The notes under the pieces were generated by a model. It saw only the letters and a program-made list of their open reading frames with translations. It made no database searches and was not told where the DNA came from. This document shows, in pieces, positions 1 to 8,315 of a stretch of DNA of 64,000 bases (positions within the stretch are counted from its first letter, which is position 1; every line of letters starts with the position of its first letter). The stretch is from contig CAZFWV010000002.1 in the NCBI GenBank assembly GCA_964522605.1, forward strand, positions 8,605 through 72,604. The letters are read 5' to 3'. Both the position numbers and the translations under genes were made by a program. This DNA comes from CAVZLD01 sp964522605 (GTDB lineage Bacteria > Planctomycetota > Planctomycetia > Pirellulales > Pirellulaceae).

Positions 1-493
1 CGACATGGCTCAGCGTTTCAATCTGCCTCGCGCGATGCTGGAGCATGTCGATGAAACCACTTCGAATTGGCTCTTGGAACTGTTCGGGAAATGGATCGAC
101 CGACGCGTGGTAACGCAATCGGAGTACATCGTGCATCTCGGGCGGCTGTTGCTGATGGCGGCCCAGCATGCCAGTACGGTGGTTGTGGGTCGAGGCGCGC
201 AGTTTCTGTTGCCCAGCGACAAGTGTCTGAAGGTCTACCTGGTTGCTCCGATGGATTTGCGTGTGGAAACAATTTGCCGAATTCGCGGAGTTTCCACTTC
301 GGATGCCAAGCAACACATTCGTGAAACGGATCAGGGACGACAGGATTTCATCAGTAGGTATTTCAATCGAAAGATCGGTGATCCGCACCTGTATGATCTG
401 GTGATCAACCGAGCAAACCTGGACACGAATGCCGTGGCGGACATAATCTCGGATCTTTGGTTCAAGCATTTCGCGCAACCTTGCGACCGCTGA
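1..493 (+). CDS. Cytidylate kinase-like family protein, 3' part (runs off the left edge)
   Basis: This is the C-terminal part of a P-loop nucleotide kinase-like protein of the cytidylate kinase-like family (Cytidylate_kin2). The reading frame is open to the first base, so the ATG at position 5 is an internal Met and the true start lies upstream of the window. The 162 visible residues match residues 83-244 of the complete paralogue at 2962-3696, differing at only two residues near the end (Ile/Val and Lys/Gln). The nucleotide-binding loop is not visible in this copy because it lies off the edge. Whether this copy is intact cannot be seen. The substrate is unknown; CMP kinase activity has not been shown for this family in general. 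Confidence 0.8.
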   Translation, partial: DMAQRFNLPRAMLEHVDETTSNWLLELFGKWIDRRVVTQSEYIVHLGRLLLMAAQHASTVVVGRGAQFLLPSDKCLKVYLVAPMDLRVETICRIRGVSTSDAKQHIRETDQGRQDFISRYFNRKIGDPHLYDLVINRANLDTNAVADIISDLWFKHFAQPCDR

Positions 494-771
494 ACGCACA
501 ACTGACCTGATCAAGAAGCGCTGACGAGCAAGGTCGGGAATCTGAAAACGACGCTCTTCGTTGTGGCTCCGTGACGCGGGGTGCGAAAGGGCCACAATTC
601 TTCACTGCGAGGGCGCGCGAGAGGCATCTTATGGCATCGTGAGTCGATCTACCGACATTTACAGCCCTCACGGAAAGCATGAAGTCCCGAAAGTCCGTAG
701 CCTGATTGGAGGCGAGTTAAGATGACGCATGTCTCCATGTGCCAGCCGGCACGGCCACTTGGGTCGGCTAC

Positions 772-1653
772 CTACGCTATCTTGCTGACCGCCACGACTG
801 CAGGGTGCCTCAGTTTACGCTCCACGGAAATCGCGAAGTAGCGTGCCCGCACGTCGTCAATGCGTCCGACGATGCACACGTCGTACTGGCGAGAGACCTC
901 GGCTTCGATCATGGTTGGCGCCGGAAAGATCCCCATCCCGTCTTGCCCGAAGACCTTCATGAGGCCCGAGTCCTGGAATTCGGCGACGATCTGCGGGCAG
1001 AGGCCTTCCGTGTAAAACCACTGCTCGAGGTCACGTCGAAGGGACGTCCTGCTGGTCGGTAGAAGCATCGGGGCGTTGTCCAACGATCGCGGAAACCCAT
1101 TGACGTATTTTTCCGCCAAGTCGCAATGCGCGAAGAACGTCAGACCGCACTCGGTCAGCGTATGGTTGAATGTCCGAAAACTAAGCGTGGGACTCGATGG
1201 TGAATCGGATAGCACGAGGTCCAGGCGGTGCGCCGCGAGGTCGGTGAGTAGTTCGTCGTGCCTTCCTTCGTGGCAGATCAGATGCAGCGGTACGCCGATT
1301 TCAAACGCCGGCCTCAATAGTCGATGACAGATCAGCTTCGGCAGCACATCGGGCATCCCCACGATAAAAGGCAGCGGTCGGTTCTCGACTCGTCCCCGTA
1401 TTGCTTCCTCCAGATCGCGTCCTGCGGAGAAGATTTCTTCTGCGTGACGAAGGACCATTTGACCGAAATCGGTCAGCAACAACCCACGTCCCGCCCGCGT
1501 AAACAGCTTGCCGCCCAGCGACTGCTCCAACTGGTGAAGCTGTTTGCTAATCGTCGGCGGGCTCAACTTCAAGAATTCGGCCGCCTGGGCGATGCTGCCC
1601 TCGTTCGCCGCCAACCAGAAATAATACAGGTGATGGTAATTGAGCCAGTCCAT
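772..1653 (-). CDS. LysR-family transcriptional regulator, NhaR-like
   Basis: A 293-aa LysR-type regulator, normal length for the family. The N-terminal winged helix-turn-helix (about residues 5-62) opens with LNYHHLYYFW and contains GSIAQAAEFLKLSPPTISKQ, the arrangement typical of the NhaR-like branch, which in Escherichia coli activates a Na+/H+ antiporter. The remainder (about 90-290) is the periplasmic-binding-protein-like effector domain. No antiporter gene is adjacent, so its target is unknown. A perfect 13-bp palindrome of the LysR T-N11-A type lies 16 bases upstream of the start and suggests autoregulation. The gene is on the opposite strand to its neighbours and is flanked by non-coding DNA, which together with the 163-aa gene fills the space between the two kinase-like repeats. 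Confidence 0.88.
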   Translation of the reverse strand: MDWLNYHHLYYFWLAANEGSIAQAAEFLKLSPPTISKQLHQLEQSLGGKLFTRAGRGLLLTDFGQMVLRHAEEIFSAGRDLEEAIRGRVENRPLPFIVGMPDVLPKLICHRLLRPAFEIGVPLHLICHEGRHDELLTDLAAHRLDLVLSDSPSSPTLSFRTFNHTLTECGLTFFAHCDLAEKYVNGFPRSLDNAPMLLPTSRTSLRRDLEQWFYTEGLCPQIVAEFQDSGLMKVFGQDGMGIFPAPTMIEAEVSRQYDVCIVGRIDDVRARYFAISVERKLRHPAVVAVSKIA

Positions 1654-1668
1654 GGACTTGAAGATAGG

Positions 1669-1681
1669 TAGATATTATCTA
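1669..1681. promoter_or_regulatory. Candidate LysR operator palindrome
   Basis: TAGATATTATCTA is a perfect palindrome around one central base and fits the T-N11-A consensus of LysR-type binding sites. It sits just upstream of the LysR start codon at 1653, in AT-rich DNA that contrasts with the surrounding GC-rich sequence. A second AT-rich stretch (ACATTATCT) follows at about 1694. Binding is inferred from position and symmetry only. Confidence 0.4.
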
Positions 1682-2131
1682 ACAGTCAATCGAACATTAT
1701 CTCTTTGTCCGATTTGATGCTCGGCTTGTAAGATACCTTAGGAGTCGACGTCTTCTGCACGTTCAGCATCGCGCACGAGCTGATGTACTCCAACAACGAA
1801 GGAGTCTCAGCGAGGGTCTGCTCAAGAGAATACTCGTTGCCGTCGACTTGCGTCCGATGTCCGAGGCGGCTGTAAAGTCCGCCACTAACCCGTTCCGTGT
1901 TCGTGCCTGGGACCGTCGGGGCAAGTTGGCGAGAAGGAGGCGTGTAGGGAAGGCGCGGAGCATATACGTCAGCTGAGCGGTGATCTGGAGATCCAAGGGG
2001 AAGCCGCGCTTAACACCCCCTCTACCGTCCGATATTCGGAATCGAAATGCGTCATCCAATGAACCGAATGATTCGATAGCTGGAACACCGCGTACCAACT
2101 GTCGAGCCGGCAGCGACAGGACCTTTTTCCC
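1682..2131. other. Intergenic stretch, no convincing gene
   Basis: About 450 bases upstream of the LysR gene and before the 163-aa gene. The only open frame of any size, on the minus strand, has no recognisable family motif. The first 60 bases are AT-rich and probably hold the LysR promoter. Nothing else is recognised. Confidence 0.4.
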
Positions 2132-2623
2132 ATGTCCAGCACACCCCCAAAAACTTTGCACGAAGATGCCCGATACGAACCCGATCTAACGCGGGAGCTG
2201 ATCGCCTACTTCCAGTTGGCGGCTTCCAGCATCGCGGATCCTGATCGTCTAGAGGCGGTGCTGGACGACCTGTGCACCGCCTCGGACGGCACCATCACCA
2301 AGGCGCAGGCGGATGCGCGAGCCTGCCAGATTCAGTTCGTTCGGAACTTGCTTCGAGACCGCGCGCGTGTGGAAGTGCTAGAGGAGGTCCGTCAATCGGC
2401 GATGGACGCAGCCTACCGTGTGGGCGGGCAACGATACGTCGACGCCGCCACGCGGCTGACCGAACTGCAGGCGGAGGCACACGCGGCGCTGGAACAGGCA
2501 GACCGCCGGGAGTTTGAAACTGTCTTGGCCCAGATGAAAGATCTCGAGGACCAGGCCAATTATTATCTGAACGAATCGGACACACGACGACGGAGTCCTG
2601 GACGGATGGTGAGCGTTGGGTGA
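2132..2623 (+). CDS. Hypothetical protein, helical
   Basis: A 163-aa protein that I cannot assign to a family. It starts at ATG with an AGGA about ten bases upstream. The sequence is charged and alanine/glutamate-rich from about residue 20 to 150, with heptad-like leucines and no signal peptide or membrane segment, so a soluble, largely alpha-helical or coiled-coil protein is likely. It has no cysteine pair beyond two isolated Cys near residues 49 and 65. It lies between the LysR gene and the kinase-like gene, inside the region bracketed by the direct repeat. Reality as a gene is supported by its start context and protein-like composition only. Confidence 0.5.
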   Translation: MSSTPPKTLHEDARYEPDLTRELIAYFQLAASSIADPDRLEAVLDDLCTASDGTITKAQADARACQIQFVRNLLRDRARVEVLEEVRQSAMDAAYRVGGQRYVDAATRLTELQAEAHAALEQADRREFETVLAQMKDLEDQANYYLNESDTRRRSPGRMVSVG

Positions 2624-2961
2624 CGCCGCTGCACGCGGCCCCATCGAGAAAGACGGAGCCGGGACACAGACTACATTGAGGAGACCTTGTCAGACGAGGC
2701 AGATCGGGTCCGCTACAGACGAGCCTGTCAGATTTTCAACAGTCCAGTCCAGCCCCCCAGTAGCTTCCGCCTACTGCGGCCAGGTCGGTGTCTGTTGGAC
2801 ATTTTCCGGGACGTTTAAGCCGCAAGAGTTGGCTCACCGAGCCTCCGAAATTGTGTGCCGCGACAAGGGGCCAGGGACGGAATACAGAAATGAATATAGA
2901 AGGGTCGAGTGAACTGCAGCTCTGGGATAGTTCGAAACGTCTAACATAGCGAGATCCCGTC
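2624..2961. other. Intergenic stretch, nothing recognised
   Basis: About 340 bases between the 163-aa gene and the complete kinase-like gene. A short open frame exists on each strand but neither resembles a known protein. The promoter of the downstream gene is presumably here, but no clear -35/-10 pair stands out. Confidence 0.35.
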
Positions 2962-3696
2962 ATGACTCGAATCTCATTTTCCGACATGACCGCCTCGCGA
3001 ACCGCAGAACGACGCATGCGGGAATGGGCGTTGGACCTGGAAGTCCAGCAGCGCAAGGACCAGCAACCGTCGACGGACGAGCTGAAGCAGCGGATTCATC
3101 CATGCATCACCATTTCTCGCGAGACGGGTGCTGGCGGTGGAACCGTCGCGCGCCTGTTGGGAGAACGACTGAAGCTGGATGTCCTGCATCGCGAGATCCT
3201 GGACGACATGGCTCAGCGTTTCAATCTGCCTCGCGCGATGCTGGAGCATGTCGATGAAACCACTTCGAATTGGCTCTTGGAACTGTTCGGGAAATGGATC
3301 GACCGACGCGTGGTAACGCAATCGGAGTACATCGTGCATCTCGGGCGGCTGTTGCTGATGGCGGCCCAGCATGCCAGTACGGTGGTTGTGGGTCGAGGCG
3401 CGCAGTTTCTGTTGCCCAGCGACAAGTGTCTGAAGGTCTACCTGGTTGCTCCGATGGATTTGCGTGTGGAAACAATTTGCCGAATTCGCGGAGTTTCCAC
3501 TTCGGATGCCAAGCAACACATTCGTGAAACGGATCAGGGACGACAGGATTTCATCAGTAGGTATTTCAATCGAAAGATCGGTGATCCGCACCTGTATGAT
3601 CTGGTGATCAACCGAGCAAACCTGGACACGAATGCCGTGGCGGACGTAATCTCAGATCTTTGGTTCCAGCATTTCGCACAACCTTGCGACCGCTGA
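2962..3696 (+). CDS. Cytidylate kinase-like family protein
   Basis: A complete 244-aa protein of the cytidylate kinase-like family. The glycine-rich nucleotide loop is at residues 51-63 (ISRETGAGGGTVA), where a classical Walker A lysine is replaced, as is usual in this family. Residues 1-45 form a charged helical extension. The C-terminal two thirds (from residue 83) is duplicated at the left edge of the window. The enzyme is cytoplasmic; its phosphate acceptor is not known. Immediately downstream lies a broken CusA/CzcA efflux gene. The start at 2962 has only a weak ribosome binding site; an internal Met at residue 9 is the next option. Confidence 0.82.
   Translation: MTRISFSDMTASRTAERRMREWALDLEVQQRKDQQPSTDELKQRIHPCITISRETGAGGGTVARLLGERLKLDVLHREILDDMAQRFNLPRAMLEHVDETTSNWLLELFGKWIDRRVVTQSEYIVHLGRLLLMAAQHASTVVVGRGAQFLLPSDKCLKVYLVAPMDLRVETICRIRGVSTSDAKQHIRETDQGRQDFISRYFNRKIGDPHLYDLVINRANLDTNAVADVISDLWFQHFAQPCDR
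3204..3696 (+). repeat. Direct repeat of positions 1-493
   Basis: Positions 3204-3645 are identical to positions 1-442 over all 442 bases when read side by side, an offset of 3203. From position 443 the copies differ at 443, 451, 464, 475 and a few bases around the stop codon, and they are unrelated beyond about position 503. The left copy continues outside the window, so the full repeat length is not visible. Perfect identity ending in a short cluster of differences suggests recent recombination or gene conversion. Confidence 0.95.
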
Positions 3697-3865
3697 GCGC
3701 GCAGCCTTTATGCGCGCTGCGACCGTTGGCTGCTCTGATCGCCAGCCTCATCCACTCGTGCGACATGAAGTCCGCAGTCTTGATGCCGAGAGGGGAACGC
3801 TTCCGTTTTTCCCTTGCGAAAATCGCAGCTTGAGCCCACAAGATCTCTTTCCGATCGGCGAGCAG

Positions 3866-5726
3866 GCATCGCTTTTGCATGAAGAGGTGGAACGGCAGAT
3901 TACGTTTCCGATCGAGCAATCGATTAGCGGTTTGCCGGGCCTGGAGAAACTCCGTTCGATCTCCAAGTTTGGACTGTCACAAGTAGTGGTCGTTTTTGAG
4001 GACGGGACCGACATCTATTTCGCCCGGCAGTTGATCAATGAGTTGCTCACAACCGTCCGGCTTCCAGCCGGCATTGACCGTCCCAAAATGGGACCGGTGT
4101 CAACAGGACTCGGCGAAGTCTTTCATTACATCGTGCGATTGGATGCAGTCGATCTCTCCGCCTTACCCAGAGATCAACAAGTCCACCACTTGACAGAATT
4201 ACGCACCATCCAGGACTGGGTGATCAAGCCCCAGCTGCGAACGGTCAGCGGCACGGCGGAAGTGAACAGTTGGGGAGGCTATGAAAAGCAGTTCCAGGTA
4301 AGGATCGATCCCAACCGACTCATCAAGTACGGGTTGACGTTTGATGAAGTGATCCGGGCGATCCAGAACAATAACCGCAACGTGGGCGGTGGCAATATTA
4401 CACGGAACAGCCAGATGCTCCTGGTTCAAGGTGTCGGTCGGACGACGAGTATTGGCGAAATTGAAAATATTGTTGTTCGCGCGAAGGACGGTGTTCCAAT
4501 CCATCTCCATGACGTGGCCGATGTCGAAATCGGCCACGAAATCCGCCGCGGGGCGGTTACCGCCGACGGTCAAGGGGAATTCGTGCTTGGATTGGGCTTT
4601 ATGCTCATGAACGAGAATAGTCACGACGTAACGCACAAACTCAAGCAGAAAATGGAGGAGATCAAGGCGTCACTGCCACCGGGTGTCGATGTGGAAACGG
4701 TATATGATCGAACCGAACGAATTGGTGGATCACGTAATTGAAACTGTTCGAGGGAATCTGTTTGAGGGCGGGCTGCTCGTTATTGCGGTTCTGTTCATGT
4801 TTCTGGGTAACCTTCGAGCTGGCCTGATTGTCGCTCTGGCAATTCCGCTATCGATGCTCTTTGCATTCTCCGGCATGTTGCGGTTCGGAATTGCTGCCAG
4901 CCTGCTCAGCCTGGGAGCCATTGATTTCGGTTTGGTCGTGGATAGCTCGATCGTGATGGTCGAGAACTGCGTGCGAAAACTGTCCAGTGGGGTCCCACGC
5001 GGGCAGACCAAGCTGACGGTCATTCGCGATGCGGCTGTTGAGGTCCGTAAGCCGACCATGTTCGGCGAACTGATCATCATGATCGTCTAACTGCCCATTC
5101 TGACATTGCAGGGAGTGGAAGGTAAGTTGTTTCGTCCGATGGCATGGACGGTCATTTTCGCCCTCGCCGGTTCGCTGATTCTGTCACTGACCTTGATGCC
5201 GGTCCTGGCGAGTTACATCCTGCCTACGCGCATGGAGGAGCGCGAGCCAATGCTCATCCGCTGGATCAAGCCGTTCTATCAGCCGGTCTTGCATTTCACC
5301 ATGCACCACAATTTCGCTGTGATTGGCCTTGCGCTCGGTCTGCTCGTGATCGCTTTTGGCCTGATCGCGCCAAACTTGGGCAGCGAGTTTGTTCCGAAGC
5401 TCTCGGAAGGTGCCATTGTGATGAACGTCGTCCGGCTGGCGGGTACGGATTTGGAGGAATCGATCCGCTACAACACGCAGATGGAACGCGCCCTCCTGCG
5501 AGAGTTTCCCAACGAAGTACAACACGTGTGGACGCGGATTGGGAGCGCGGAGGTTGCCACGGATCCAATGGGCGTCGAGCTGTGCGATGTGTTTATCACC
5601 CTGACTTCTCGCCGTCAATGGACACGGGCAGAAACACAGGAAGAACTGACTGCGCTGATCCAACAGAGTATGCGGGAGTTGCCTGGACAGCGGATCGCCA
5701 TGACCCAGCCGATTGAAATGCGAGTA
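3866..5726 (+). pseudogene. CusA/CzcA heavy-metal RND efflux pump, degraded remnant
   Basis: About 620 residues of an HME-RND inner-membrane pump (family length about 1040) remain. Homology begins abruptly at EEVERQITFPIEQ, so the first membrane helix and start are gone. The GLPGLEKLRSISKFGLSQV segment, the membrane block from about 4760 and the segment from ELIIMIV to PIEMR are all recognisable. Four lesions are visible: the missing 5' end, a 4-base CGAA tandem duplication at 4714-4721 that shifts the frame, a TAA at 5088-5090 replacing an expected residue between IMIV and LPILTLQGVEGK, and loss of everything after PIEMRV at about 5726. The product cannot function as a pump. No CusB/CusC partner is nearby. 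Confidence 0.9.
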
Positions 5727-6126
5727 ACCAACCATGGCCGTAGGCCTTGGCTTTGGCTTGCCCCGCAAAGCGGGGCGTTAACGAAGACAAAGTTGTTGCG
5801 AGGGAGCAAATCTCGCCGGATCGGCAGAGCCTATTAGGGTCGCATGGTCGTAGGCCGTGGGTTTAGCACGCACTAACCGGTCCACCGTCACACTCGTTGG
5901 TCATTTCGGGGGATCGCTGACCACGCCTCTCACCAAAAAGAGAAAACGCGCTATTTCACTACGGTGGTGGCGAAAATGTCGGGTCACCAACGATCGACCT
6001 CAATCAGGCCGCTTTGTGGACCAGGAATCTGGTGTAAAATTCCGGGAACGGTCGGGTAATGTCCCTGCATTGCCCATGACGTTGAACCGAGTCCCCGTTG
6101 AACCTAGACCCCAAGGAATTGAGTCC
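5727..6126. other. Non-coding stretch after the pump remnant, with a hairpin
   Basis: About 400 bases follow the point where pump homology ends. They hold a perfect hairpin at 5760-5776 (GCCCCGC-AAA-GCGGGGC) and two imperfect copies of a CATGG(C/T)CGTAGGCC motif at about 5733 and 5842, which may mark an inserted repeat that truncated the pump. The SDR frame is open back to 5857, but that extension lacks family similarity. An AAGGA at about 6113 serves the SDR gene. Confidence 0.45.
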
Positions 6127-6894
6127 GTGAAGGTGGAAGAGCTGTTTTCAATTCGAGGCAAGACTGCCTTAATCACCGGCGGTGGAGCCGGAATTGGCCG
6201 CGCGATCGCGTTGCTTTACGCCGAGGCAGGGGCCAACGTGGCTTGCACCGACCTGCGTCCCGAAGAGGCGGAGGAGGTGGCCGAGCGCTGCAGGGGATTT
6301 GGCGTTCCGTCCTTCGGCGCCAAGTTGGACGTGACGAACGAGGAAGAACGTGTAGCGGCGGTTGAACGCACTGTACTGACGTTTGGAAGGTTGGACTACT
6401 TGGTCAACAACGCGGGTGGTGGAGGCCCGAAACCGTTCGACATGCCGTTGCGAGACTTCGAATGGGCTTTTCAGCTCAACGTCTACTCCGTGTTTCGCCT
6501 ATCGCAATTAGCGGTTCCCCATATGAAGCAGGCTGGTGGTGGAGCGATTGTCAACATCAGTTCGATGGCCGGTCAAAATAAGAACGAGAGAATGTGTTCC
6601 TACGGGGCTTCGAAGGCCGCTGTCGACCATCTGACGCGAAACATGGCATGCGACTTGGGGCCGGACAACATCCGAGTGAATGCGATCGCTCCTGGCGCCA
6701 TTCGCACCGATGCGCTCGCATCGGTCTTGACCCCCGATATCGAGAAGGCGATGCTCAAGCACACGCCCCTTGGACGGTTGGGGGAGGGCCTGGATATTGC
6801 CGCGGCCGCGCTCTTCCTCGTGTCTCCCGCCTCCAGTTGGATCAGCGGACAAATCCTGACGGTCAGCGGTGGGGGTGTTCAGGAACTCGACTAG
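6127..6894 (+). CDS. hdhA: 7-alpha-hydroxysteroid dehydrogenase-like SDR
   Basis: A classical short-chain dehydrogenase/reductase. Starting at GTG 6127, with AAGGA nine bases upstream, gives 255 aa, which is the length I recall for Escherichia coli HdhA. The cofactor loop TGGGAGIG is at residues 17-24, NNAG at 94-97, and the catalytic Ser146, Tyr159 and Lys163 fall at the same numbers as in HdhA. Long stretches resemble the E. coli protein, including GGGGPKPFDMP and the C-terminal GQILTVSGGGVQEL. HdhA oxidises the 7-alpha-hydroxyl of bile acids with NAD+; an environmental planctomycete may use another sterol or alcohol. An earlier in-frame ATG exists at 6076, but the GTG fits the family better. 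It stands alone upstream of the ABC exporter. Confidence 0.88.
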   Translation: MKVEELFSIRGKTALITGGGAGIGRAIALLYAEAGANVACTDLRPEEAEEVAERCRGFGVPSFGAKLDVTNEEERVAAVERTVLTFGRLDYLVNNAGGGGPKPFDMPLRDFEWAFQLNVYSVFRLSQLAVPHMKQAGGGAIVNISSMAGQNKNERMCSYGASKAAVDHLTRNMACDLGPDNIRVNAIAPGAIRTDALASVLTPDIEKAMLKHTPLGRLGEGLDIAAAALFLVSPASSWISGQILTVSGGGVQELD

Positions 6895-7148
6895 TTGGGC
6901 CGATCGTTAAGTCCTCCGGCAGAAGTGTGACCGCTCCTCGGGTGCAAAATGACCTCTTTCTCCTGTCCCCATTATGACGAACGTCGGGATGCGTGCCGAC
7001 GAATCGGGGACGTGTGCGTGCCCGGCCGTCCCGGATGTGTCTTGTTCAAGAACTCCCAATTTGCGATCCCATGGCAGGAACGGCTGGAAGCCAGGCGGCG
7101 TTCGCAGCGTGAAGACGAGTTTTGGCGGAGCGCCCCCGAAGACAATCG

Positions 7149-8315
7149 ATGATGATGATGATTACCTGGAATTCGTTTCGAAGTTGGATCTGGCGGCTTT
7201 TGAAAGCTGCTGCGGTGCTCGCCGCCGTGGTCGGCGTCGTCTACTGGGTGAAGTTCACACCCCTTCCGGTCATCGAACATCGAATCCTTCGCGGCCCGAT
7301 CGTTGCGGAAGTGATGGGGACCGGAACCCTGGAAGCTCGCGTCCAAGCGACGATCAGTCCCAAGATTTCCGGTCGAATTGGAGAAGTTCTTGTCGATCAG
7401 GGAGATCGAGTCTCCGCTGGAGAACTCCTGGTCCGGCTGGATGATCAGGAACTGCGCCAGCAGGTGGCCATCGCGCAGGCGAACCTGGAAGCGACGCAAG
7501 CAGGGATCGAAAGATTGCAGGCGGACAAGCGGCGCGCTTCGGCGGTGTTGGAGCAATCACAAAAGACGCACGATCGCGTGCAGTCGCTGATCGAGCGGAA
7601 GGCCGCGAGTCAGGATGACCTGGACAAGGCGATTGAAGCCTTGTCGATTGCCGTCGCCGGAGTGTCGCAGACGGAGGCTGCCATTACCGAGGGCCAGAAG
7701 GAGCAAGTTGCCGCCCAGCGGACACTCGAATACCACCAGGCCCGCTTAAACGACACCGAGATCCGAGCTCCCTTTGATGGATTGGTTGTCAAGCGAAGTC
7801 GAGAAGCGGGCGACGTCGTGGTCCCTGGCAGTTCCATGCTGACGCTGATCTCCACCGATGAATTGTGGATTCGGGCCTGGGTCGACGAGACGGAAATGGC
7901 AAGGCTGCAGGCGGGACAATCCGCCCGGGTTGTATTTCGATCCGAACCTGACCGATCATATCGTGGCACGGTCATTCGCCTGGGTCGGGAAGCGGATCGA
8001 GAGACGCGGGAGTTCATTGTCGATGTCCGGGTGCTGGAACTGCCTACGAATTGGGCGGTTGGACAGCGTGCCGAGGCATTCATCGAAGTGGCGCGAAAGG
8101 ATGACGTCGTTCTTCTGCCTGCGGAACTTGTGGTCAATCGCGACGGTGAAGCGGGAGTGTTTTTGGATGACAAGGGCGTTGCCGCGTGGCGACCGTTGAC
8201 GTTTGGTCTTCGAAATCGAGCTGTAGTCGAAGTGCCTGAGGGCCTACAGGCAGGTGACATGGTGATCCAGCCACGGGAATCGCTAAGCGATGGCAGACGG
8301 GTGCGAGTGCGATGA
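7149..8315 (+). CDS. Membrane fusion protein of an ABC exporter (HlyD/DevB-like)
   Basis: A periplasmic adaptor of about 388 aa that would link the downstream ABC permease to an outer-membrane channel. A single membrane anchor lies at about residues 17-35 (LLKAAAVLAAVVGVVYWV). It is followed by a biotinyl-lipoyl half motif near GRIGEVLVDQGDRVSAGELLVRLD, a long coiled-coil hairpin (about 95-190) and the second half motif (about 195-225, EIRAPFDGLVVKRSREAGDVV), then beta-barrel and membrane-proximal domains. The start is ambiguous because four ATG codons occur in a row at 7149-7160; upstream in-frame TTG at 7122 is less likely. Its stop overlaps the permease start by four bases, indicating translational coupling. 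Confidence 0.87.
   Translation: MMMMITWNSFRSWIWRLLKAAAVLAAVVGVVYWVKFTPLPVIEHRILRGPIVAEVMGTGTLEARVQATISPKISGRIGEVLVDQGDRVSAGELLVRLDDQELRQQVAIAQANLEATQAGIERLQADKRRASAVLEQSQKTHDRVQSLIERKAASQDDLDKAIEALSIAVAGVSQTEAAITEGQKEQVAAQRTLEYHQARLNDTEIRAPFDGLVVKRSREAGDVVVPGSSMLTLISTDELWIRAWVDETEMARLQAGQSARVVFRSEPDRSYRGTVIRLGREADRETREFIVDVRVLELPTNWAVGQRAEAFIEVARKDDVVLLPAELVVNRDGEAGVFLDDKGVAAWRPLTFGLRNRAVVEVPEGLQAGDMVIQPRESLSDGRRVRVR

Noticed and set aside
5..493. A complete 162-aa gene starting at ATG position 5
   Set aside because: The matching copy at 2962 shows this Met is internal, and the frame is open to the window edge, so it is only the 3' part of a gene.
1763..2161. 132-aa minus-strand open frame
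   Set aside because: No family motif, no signal or membrane segment, poor start context; it overlaps the start of the better supported 2132-2623 gene.
5106..5837. A separate 243-aa membrane protein gene
   Set aside because: It is the continuation of the CusA/CzcA remnant after the TAA at 5088, not an independent gene.
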